Shown: piece after piece, positions 54,878 to 64,000 of the stretch
How positions within the stretch are numbered: the stretch's first letter is position 1
Layout: each line of letters opens with the position of its first letter
Assembly (NCBI GenBank): GCA_947044365.1
Contig: OX345639.1
Coordinates: 5,839,444 to 5,903,443 of the forward strand
DNA length: 64,000 nt
Direction of reading: 5' to 3'
DNA from: Petrosia ficiformis
Lineage: Eukaryota > Porifera > Demospongiae > Haplosclerida > Petrosiidae
Notes under the pieces: generated by a model
What the model saw: the letters and a program-made list of their open reading frames with translations, nothing else
Database searches by the model: none
Told to the model about the DNA's origin: nothing
Program-made: the position numbers and the translations under genes

Positions 54878-55662
54878 CTGTAGGATAAAAAAGAGAATTT
54901 ATGTAAGAGAGATTTTAGATCTAATAATGAAGAATTACCTTGATTTACACACAAATAAAAAAACACACATTATAACCCCTAGCACAAGTGTACTAGGGCA
55001 GCAGGTACAGGAGTATATTTCGATAATAGACTCTGTATGCAGTCAAGCCTTTGTGTTGTTTATTGTGTGTGTGATAATCCATTACCATAGTTACATTGTG
55101 CTAGGTAATTGGGAAGTTATAAACTTATCTATAACTACCAATATCTAAAATATAATATATATCAACAACAGGCTAAAAGACTACACCCATTATGACCTAA
55201 AATTATCTATAGAGTATAATTATAATTATTATTTAGACAAAAACAGTCGTTCTGTAGATCTTCAGTTATAGATTCAAATTAAATTAGAATAATTATAATG
55301 ATATCGAGAATTGTCATAAGTTCTCATAACTAACATTTTCCAAGAGATTTTGCAATTAATTTTGTTCTAGTCCTAAGTGATATATGTTGACATTCTAGTA
55401 TGGATTATATAAGATTTCTATATGATTTCATTATAGCATAAAATATCAAGCATAATAGTTATGAGGTACGCATGAATTGTAAATGTTCATGCCAAATGTA
55501 GCCATATTGTAGTACTGGTTGTTTGATAATTCCCAGAACTAAAATATCATTTTTGAACTTCTGAGAATCATATCCTGTCAACATGATGTGATAATCAACC
55601 ACTGAAATGTAAATATTGTAAATGTTATAGTAGTACTGGTTGTTTGACAATTCCAAGAACTA

Positions 55663-56267
55663 CCGTATAGCTAATAATGTTGGAGGGGTAAAACATTGGC
55701 GAATTTGGCGAATTTATGGCGGATTGCCAATTTTTAACCTTCCCAAACATCATGTCAAATCATTATATCATTTTGGGCGTGGTGTTACGTAACACGTGGT
55801 ACCAGCGCTGCGCTGTACTGAGGCGATCCATTCTCCACTATTTCAAGCCGACTATCAGTCTACCAAATCCTAATGGTCTTTTGAAGGAAGAAATAAAGCC
55901 GACTACCATCCAGAAAGTCAATGAAAAGATCCTACCCTTGATAGAACGACATTGGCGGTCATGATGACGGCTACTGCATATGGATCGTTTTGATTCCTTA
56001 TCTCTCTCTTTCAGTTCCTCTCCTACGGCAGCATCCCAGATGTCTCTGTACACATAGTATCCCCTAATCATCACATCCACTGAAAAACTAAATTCTATCA
56101 CGCTCGACATTTGCCCACACGTTCACTCTAATATCAATAGCAGTTAATTAATAAGTTTATGGGTGTGGTTATTGGAATAAAGATAAATCGCCAAATTTTT
56201 ATTCGTCAAAACAAAATTATGGTCATTTCACCAATTATTTGTCCCTCCAACATTATTAGCTATACGG
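55663..56267. mobile_element. 605-bp TIR element, copy 2 (inverted)
   Basis: Same length and TIRs as 28,390-28,994. Base differences around the [14 protein letters not shown] frame (for example CGACAT for the TGA-containing site) are few, so the copies arose by duplication of the whole block rather than by separate transposition. Confidence 0.85.
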
Positions 56268-56681
56268 TACATATATATATATAATTTAATTGTCATTTTT
56301 GAACTTCTGAGAATCATATCCTGTCACCATGAATATAAATATTGTAAATGTTATCTATTGACTGTATTATATTTCAGTAATAAGTTGGTATGAATTCAAT
56401 AATTCATTTGTAGCCTTCATATCATTTGTTATGTATGTGATAACTCCATTACCATAGTTATATTGTCTGCCACCAACTGGGAACCTATGAACTAATCTAT
56501 ATTATTAAACTATAACACATAGCAAAAACATGGTAACAGACTATACCCATTATAACCTACGTATGATTATCTATAGTATGTAATTTAGACAAAAACAGTT
56601 ATGAAAGAATTGTCATTTTTCCAAAACGTTTTGTAATTAATTTAGTTCTAGACAAATAAGCATGTGATTCTGAGAATGTTA

Positions 56682-56715
<34 letters not shown>

Positions 56716-57777
56716 GACATGTAATAACCTATTACTAAATGTGAATATTAATAATTTGCAGGTGACATTTGTCATTAAAGATAGTTGTGAGAATGTGTGA
56801 AATAATCCATATTGATAGGAATGAAATTACTATCATAATTTGATATGCACTTAAATATAAGACTAGAATGGCAAACTTATGTCCACTAAATAAGATTCAT
56901 TGCGAGTCGAGTTGGACAATTATACAATTATATTACCATATCGCAATTAATTATGTTTGCAAATAATCATATCGTCACCATATTTAGAATGATCACCATT
57001 GCAAAGTAAAAACCTTACTGAAATAATAATTCATCTAACAGATAGGAATGAAATGGAACTACAGGGTATCCACTAAACCGGGAAGTTATGAACTAATCTA
57101 TATTATTGAACTGTAACACATAGCAACAATATGTTACAGACTATATGCCTAAGATTATCTATAGTATATAATTATAATTATATTTAGACAAAAACAGTCA
57201 TTCCATAGATCTTCAGTTGTAGTTTTCTAGATCATAATGATATCAAGAATTGTCATAACTAACATTTTCCAAGAATGTTTGTAATTAATTTTTAGTTCTA
57301 GGCACTTAAGTAAGTATGCGATTCTGAAAATATTATACTATATACATGACATGTAATAACCAACTACTAAATGTAAATGTTAATAAATTGCAAGTGATAT
57401 TCGCTGTATTAAATAATCCGGAATGATTACTAGATATTGTAATTAACAATTTGATACCATTTCAGTATCATTTGAATTTGCTCACTTTTAAATACCCTAT
57501 CAATTGATTTTTATGACTAATTCAATATCATGTAAAAACATCCTATTATTATTACTAGTACTGCCTTATTGTTTTTGATTTAAAATTTTTTTTTTCAAGT
57601 CACCATTGCATTGAATACAAAGTAAAAACCTTACTGAAAGACTACTACATCTAACAGATAGTAATGAAATGGAACTACAGGGTATCACATTTAAGAAATG
57701 AAACTACAGAAAAATAACGATAAAAAATAAAAAGCAAATGGCCTATAACAAATGCAATGAGTAGAATTGTCTCTTGA

Positions 57778-58499
57778 TTATGTGCAAGCTGGTGCATTGA
57801 GTTGTACAGCGACACAAGATGTTGGATCGAATATATTAATCATTAGATTAATAGGAAGACCAGCGCCTGAAGTACCAACAGGGATTGTGATAGGAATTGG
57901 AATTGCACCGGTTGGTGTGCATGATGGAGCCGCAAACACTTGAACACATACTGAACCATCTGTAGGATCAAAAAGAGGATTTATTTAAGAGGAATATATT
58001 TAGAGAATTTAAATAATGAAGTATTACCTGAATTTACACACACATCAACATCTGCTTGAATTGTGCCAACTGGAGCTTCAACAGTCACTGCTGTGCAGCT
58101 ACCATCTCCTCTAACATCACAGTCGATATTAATTCGAACAGAATTTGGAAAGAGAAAAAACACAATACCCAATGATGCCTGCAGAATGTTATTGACAAGG
58201 TCTCCATCAGGACCACAATTTACAATTGAAATTTCCTGGGTAGTGGCAAGCTCAGTACTTTGAACATGTGGATGATCAAATTGTTCAACACGTGGATGAT
58301 CGAATTGTTGAGCACGTAGATGATCAATTTGTTGAGCACGTGCATGATCGAATTGTTGAGCACGTAGATGATCAATTTGTTGAGCACGTGGATGATCGAA
58401 TTGTCCAGCAATTGGCTTAAACCTAGGAAAGGCTTCCAGAGCTGTTGGCTGTAGTAACAGAACACCAAGAGCTACAATGACAGCAACAGTGAACTCCAT
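57778..58499 (-). CDS. Secreted FDHPR-repeat protein gene 6, intact
   Basis: Exon 1 58028-58499, exon 2 57778-57959; 217 residues, the same length as gene 2 and 16 residues longer than its tandem partner gene 5. Six octapeptides (the last QFDHPHVQ), eight cysteines, tail ends APACT. Differences from gene 2 are a handful of substitutions such as TIQADVDV for [12 protein letters not shown] box at 58595-58602. Confidence 0.85.
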
Positions 58500-59321
58500 G
58501 TTTCGTTGTAGAATTGCTTAATGTTGTGATCGAGTTTGGAAGGAATTAAAGTCTTCTTGGATTGACTGTATAATGATGCCTTTTTCAATGCCTGTTTTTA
58601 TACAAATGTAATGAATCCATATGAAGCTTAGTTGTAATACAGTAGTAATATAATTATATCTGCATGATACATTTAATAGCATGAGTAATGACTTCATACC
58701 AGATATAGCTATATTACTGGTTGTTAGAGAATTCTCAGAACTATAATTATAACTTAATGTTTGAATTACTTAGAATCTTAAGCTGTCACATGACATGTGA
58801 TATAATCAACCACTAAATGTAAATATTACAATTAATTAACTTATCACATACTATGTGCTTATGTTAAAGTATTTACTATTAAAGTTAATGAATCCATGAT
58901 ATTAATCATAGAATTAATTTTTGTGCTATAGTTGCAATGGCTTTGTACCAAATATAGCTATATTGTAGTACTGGTGGTTAAAAGAAGTATGTAAAATTTG
59001 ATTACGAACTTCTTAGAATCTTAGGCTGTCACATGACATGTGATATAATCGAATATATTACAACTGCATGTAATTAACATATTCATTTACAATGTGTTTC
59101 TTATCATTAGTTCTGAGAATGTGTTCATGCAGTGTTAAGAAATCATAATTGATATAATTATTTACAAGCTAAACTTGATTGAAAATAAGACTATAAAAAA
59201 TTAAAATTTCTCTTATTAGATTACATTGTGAATTAATGATTTGTTTACTTGTTGATCTGTGTTGTGTCAATAATTCAATATTTTTATCCACTAATATTAA
59301 CTCCAGTATTGTTAGCTAGAA

Positions 59322-59344
59322 TATATATATATATATATATATAT
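59322..59344. repeat. (AT)n run at a duplication junction
   Basis: A 23-bp AT run joins the end of unit C (gttagctaga) to the start of unit A (cttcattgctctcatctcct). Likely site of the rearrangement. Confidence 0.85.
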
Positions 59345-59364
59345 AGTATGTTAATAGATTAACA

Positions 59365-60011
59365 CTTCATTGCTCTCATCTCCTGTTTTATTTGCAGTGA
59401 CACCAAATAGCTCAACCTATTGAATTATCAGATGAGAATTACAAATGATTTAGATAGACAGTGAAATTCACCTTAGTGGATTTACCATGAGCCTTTATTA
59501 AAAAATAGTTAAAATATCAATAGTCATTTGTAGTTCACATAGTAACTAAAACTGAAACCTTTTAGTAAGTCAAAAACTGTTTTATTTAATTAACTAGAAC
59601 TATATAAACCAGGCTATAACTAAACGTGGTCACTACATTCAAACCAAAACAACACTAGTTAAAGTACCTGTGGTAATAGTATAGTTAACTAACTATAAGT
59701 GACCATTATTAGCCAATTTTTGTTATAGTTATTACAGTAGAACTGTACTTTAGTTAGTCACAGTGCCTTACTAAAAGGTGTATTAGTAATAGTTAACTCT
59801 AACTTCAACACTCCTTTAAATATTATCAAAACAAATTGATGAAAGTTTCTTCTTACCTGCCTCAGCTCTGAAACATCTCCCAAAAGCCACTACTCTAAAG
59901 TAATAAAATATTAAACACACACACACACACACAAACACAAGGGTTCAATGTAAACTGACTTCATTGGTAACTGTTCCAAAGGGATGACTTGATCCATGAA
60001 CATACCTAATT
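59365..60011 (-). pseudogene. SARS2 pseudogene, exons 10-13 partial
   Basis: Direct copy of 22,638-23,311. Exon 13 is cut at the AT junction. Exon 12 lacks about 30 bp in the middle (the [10 protein letters not shown] codons) and is out of frame. Exons 11 and 10 look intact (59,860-59,900 and 59,965-60,010). No exons lie on either side, so it is not functional. Confidence 0.88.
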
Positions 60012-60823
60012 AAGAGTTCACAATCAGAAAGATAACATGCAATATGAATAATTACTGTCTGACATCTATATGTTCTATAAATGTTTGTGTAAACAAATCT
60101 TTATACTTTTAATACCTCATAACTGTATGTTTGATACTTTATGCTCTAATGAAATCATATTCAAATCTTATATAGTCCATACTAGAATGTCAACATACAT
60201 CACTTATTTGTCTACAACTAAATTAATTACACTGTAAAAAATAATAGGTTATTTTGACCTTCAGTTTGTTACAGGAGTTTCTATTTTCCTAAATGTTGAT
60301 TTTTTTTTCCTGTTAGGTAACATTTACAAGTCACAGTTCATTTGATCTTGATCTATATTATTAGTATATAAAGTACATGTCATAATAAACCATACGGTAA
60401 CAAATACATTAATATAATGTAGCTAAATACACAGCATAGTATTATAGGTATAAACTGTGGTGTATTATTAGTATTCCAATTCTAACATCTGCGAAAACAA
60501 CAGATGTTACTTGCTCATTGCAGAGTAATTAGTATAATTATGTACATGAATTTGTAATTCTAATAGTAAATAACATCTGTTGTACTCCACAGAAATTCGT
60601 GAAGTTGGCAGATGTACGATTACTAAGTGATTTACATATACTATGTTTGAAGTAGATTGTATTATTTTTAGTACCATTCTATATTATGGCATGTACACTA
60701 TATACTATACTAATCAAGAAGTATATTACTACTTGTAAACATTACCTATAATTACTAATAAGAAAAGAAATCAATATTAATATATCACTTATACGTCTAG
60801 AACTAAATACTGAATACTGATCC

Positions 60824-61376
60824 TTGTACACCATCAATCATTGCAACTTCAATTCCTATCACAATCCCTGTTGGTACTTCAAGTCCTAGTGTTCCCTTAA
60901 TCCAGTGATTGATATATTTGGTACATCATCTTGTATTGCTGTACAGCTCAATGCTGAATTGTATGGGAATGAACAATGAAGTGAAAGTTTAATACACTTT
61001 GTATTTATAGAGAGGAAGTTATGTCAATTCTGCTGACATTGCAATCAACTGTGATTTTTATGGAGATGGTAGATGCACAGCAGTGACTTTTTAAGCTCCA
61101 GTTGGTACAACTCAAGCAGATGTTGATGTGTGTGCCAGGTAATACTTCATTATTTAAATTCTCTTACATAAATCATCTTTTTGATCCTACAGATGGTTTA
61201 GTATGTGTTACAGTGTTTGCAACTCCACCATGTACACCATCAATCTTTGCAACTGCAGTTTCTATCACAATCCCTGTTGGTACTTCAAGCACTGGTGTTC
61301 CCATTAATCTAGATTGATATATTCAGTGCAACATCTTGTGTCGCTGTACAACTCAATGCACCGGGTTGTGCATAAC
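60824..61376 (+). pseudogene. Secreted-family pseudogene, scrambled
   Basis: Three pieces in abnormal order: an exon 2 piece with frameshift (60,824-60,965; [19 protein letters not shown]), an exon 1 piece (61,035-61,138; ADIAINCDFYGDGRCTAVTF then a stop) with donor, and an exon 2 piece (61,192-61,376) with the same INLD frameshift as 27,340. No signal peptide or repeat array. Confidence 0.75.
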
Positions 61377-61805
61377 AAGAGACAATTCTACTCATTGCAT
61401 TTGTTATAGGCCATTTGTTTTATTTTTTGTAGCTTTCATTTGTTAATTGTGATACCCTGTAGTTCCATTTCATTCCTATCTGTTAGATGAATTATTATTT
61501 CAGTAAGGTTTTTACTTTGCAATGGTGATCATTCTAAATATGGTGACAATATGATTATTTGCAAACATAATTAATTGCGATATGGTAATATAATTGTATA
61601 ATTGTCCAACTCGACTCGCAATGAATCTTATTTAGTGGACATAAGTTTGCCATTCTAGTCTTATATTTAAGTGCATATCAAATTATGATAGTAATTTCAT
61701 TCCTATCAATATGGATTATTTCACACATTCTCACAACTATCTTTAATGACAAATGTCACCTGCAAATTATTAATATTCACATTTAGTAATAGGTTATTAC
61801 ATGTC

Positions 61806-61841
<36 letters not shown>

Positions 61842-62255
61842 TAACATTCTCAGAATCACATGCTTATTTGTCTAGAACTAAATTAATTACAAAACGTTTT
61901 GGAAAAATGACAATTCTTTCATAACTGTTTTTGTCTAAATTACATACTATAGATAATCATACGTAGGTTATAATGGGTATAGTCTGTTACCATGTTTTTG
62001 CTATGTGTTATAGTTTAATAATATAGATTAGTTCATAGGTTCCCAGTTGGTGGTAGACAATATAACTATGGTAATGGAGTTATCACATACATAACAAATG
62101 ATATGAAGGCTACAAATGAATTATTGAATTCATACCAACTTATTACTGAAATATAATCCAGTCAATAGATAACATTTACAATATTTATATTCATGGTGAC
62201 AGGATATGATTCTCAGAAGTTCAAAAATGACAATTAAATTATATATATATATATA

Positions 62256-62860
62256 CCGTATAGCTAATAATGTTGGAGGGACAAATAATTGGTGAAATGA
62301 CCATAATTTTGTTTTGACAAATAAAAATTTGGCGATTTATCTTTATTCCAATAACCACACCCATAAACGTATTAATTAACTGCTATTGATATTAGAGTGA
62401 ACGTGTGGGCAAATGTCGAGCGTGATAGAATTTAGTTTTTCAGTGGATGCGATGATTAGGGGATACTATGTGTACAGAGACATCTGGGATGCTGCCGTAG
62501 GAGAGGAACTGAAAGAGAGAGATAAAGAATCAAAACAGTCCATATGCAGTAGCCGTCATCATGACCGCCGATGTCGTTCTATCAAGGGTAGGATCTTTTC
62601 ATTGACTTTCTGGATGGTAGTTGGCTTTATTTCTTCCTTCAAAAGACCATTAGGATTTGGTAGACTGATAGTCGGCTTGAAATAGTGGAGAATGGATCGC
62701 CTCAGTACAGCGCAGCGCTGGTACCACGTGTTACGTAACACCACGCCCAAAACGATATAATGATTTGACATGATGTTTGGGAAGGTTAAAAATTGGCAAT
62801 CCGCCATAAATTCGCCAAATTCGCCAATGTTTTACCCCTCCAACATTATTAGCTATACGG
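62256..62860. mobile_element. 605-bp TIR element, copy 3
   Basis: Same TIRs and length as copies 1 and 2, same orientation as copy 1. Carries the [16 protein letters not shown] frame (62,413-62,685). Confidence 0.85.
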
Positions 62861-63645
62861 TAGTTCTTGGAATTGTCAAACAACCAGTACTACTATAACA
62901 TTTACAATATTTACATTTCAGTGGTTGATTATCACATCATGTTGACAGGATATGATTCTCAGAAGTTCAAAAATGATATTTTAGTTCTGGGAATTATCAA
63001 ACAACCAGTACTACAATATGGCTACATTTGGCATGAACATTTACAATTCATGCGTACCTCATAACTATTATGCTTGATATTTTATGCTATAATGAAATCA
63101 TATAGAAATCTTATATAATCCATACTAGAATGTCAACATATATCACTTAGGACTAGAACAAAATTAATTGCAAAATCTCTTGGAAAATGTTAGTTATGAG
63201 AACTTATGACAATTCTCGATATCATTATAATTATTCTAATTTAATTTGAATCTATAACTGAAGATCTACAGAACGACTGTTTTTGTCTAAATAATAATTA
63301 TAATTATACTCTATAGATAATTTTAGGTCATAATGGGTGTAGTCTTTTAGCCTGTTGTTGATATATATTATATTTTAGATATTGGTAGTTATAGATAAGT
63401 TTATAACTTCCCAATTACCTAGCACAATGTAACTATGGTAATGGATTATCACACACACAATAAACAACACAAAGGCTTGACTGCATACAGAGTCTATTAT
63501 CGAAATATACTCCTGTACCTGCTGCCCTAGTACACTTGTGCTAGGGGTTATAATGTGTGTTTTTTTATTTGTGTGTAAATCAAGGTAATTCTTCATTATT
63601 AGATCTAAAATCTCTCTTACATAAATTCTCTTTTTTATCCTACAG

Positions 63646-63890
63646 ATGATTCAGTATATGTTATAGCGTTTGCGGCTCCATCATGTACACCATCAATCTT
63701 TGCAACTGCAGTTTCTATCACAATCCCAGTTGGTACTTCAGGCACTGGTGTTCCCATTAATCTAGTGATTGATATATTCGGTGCAACATCTTGTGTTGCT
63801 GTACAGCTCAATGGACCAGATGAAGAAAACAATTACCATAGTTTCAATTCATTCCCAAACGTCAACAATTCTTCCATGTTTTCAAAATGA
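63646..63890 (+). pseudogene. Secreted-family exon 2-only copy, third
   Basis: Direct duplicate of 29,784. Acceptor tttatcctacag intact; open to a TGA at 63888-63890. One substitution changes CTPSIF context (PSC for PPC). No exon 1 upstream within the unit. Confidence 0.65.
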
Positions 63891-64000
63891 GACTCGTGCG
63901 CTTCAGTGCTTTTCTTTAACTACTTTCATATAATTTATTGAACTTGCATAATGTCATTTTATATAATTATTATATATGATTTAATTAATATACATTCCCT

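Larger units (their letters stand above)
54530..57068. repeat. Inverted copy of duplication unit B
   Basis: Reverse complement of about 27,560-30,140. Ends at 57,068 in the middle of the family 3' flank (ggaactacagggtatc), where unit C's second copy begins. Confidence 0.9.
61420..64000. repeat. Direct copy of duplication unit B, open at the window edge
   Basis: Follows 27,560-30,140 nearly base for base through the 605-bp element and the exon-2-only gene. At 64,000 it is still within the match. Confidence 0.9.

Overview
This window reads as AT-rich animal nuclear DNA: genes split by many short GT-AG introns, long gene-poor stretches, many microsatellites, minisatellites, MITEs and recent segmental duplications. 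The conserved genes are metazoan-type, and the abundance of TACATG-type simple repeat plus many compact introns suggests a demosponge such as Amphimedon. That organism call is an inference, not a proof.

Region 1 (1-18,629, minus strand) is the 5' half of BIRC6 (BRUCE/Apollon), a giant inhibitor-of-apoptosis protein and E2/E3 ubiquitin enzyme. I could join 19 exons in phase (about 2,490 codons), including a split BIR zinc-binding domain. The gene runs off the left edge inside a long open exon, so the C-terminal UBC domain lies outside. Its introns hold six tandem-repeat arrays and two copies of a 260-bp MITE.

Region 2 (20,762-36,716, minus strand) is a complete 17-exon mitochondrial-type seryl-tRNA synthetase (SARS2-like, 480 codons). 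Intron 9 is 9.9 kb and holds opposite-strand copies of a lineage-specific gene family. These are two-exon genes for small secreted proteins: a signal peptide, a tandem 8-residue FDHPR-type repeat, then a cysteine-containing tail built from three similar motifs. More copies, intact and broken, lie at 40.0-40.2, 46.9-47.7, 52.9-53.5, 54.6-54.9, 57.8-58.5, 60.8-61.4 and 63.6-63.9 kb.

Region 3 (37-47 kb) holds a small unassigned minus-strand gene, hairpins, a RecQ-like helicase remnant between inverted repeats, and rearranged copies of the SARS2 5' end. One copy of the BIRC6/SARS2 head-to-head promoter is split by a 2.0-kb THAP-domain transposon with TTAA target duplication; the empty site is visible in a paralogous copy.

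Region 4 (47-64 kb) is mainly a mosaic of inverted and direct duplications of the 22.6-32 kb region. These carry further copies of the secreted family, a truncated SARS2 pseudogene and three copies of a 605-bp TIR element. The most novel system here is the secreted repeat-protein family amplified inside and around the SARS2 locus, followed by the repeatedly copied bidirectional promoter.
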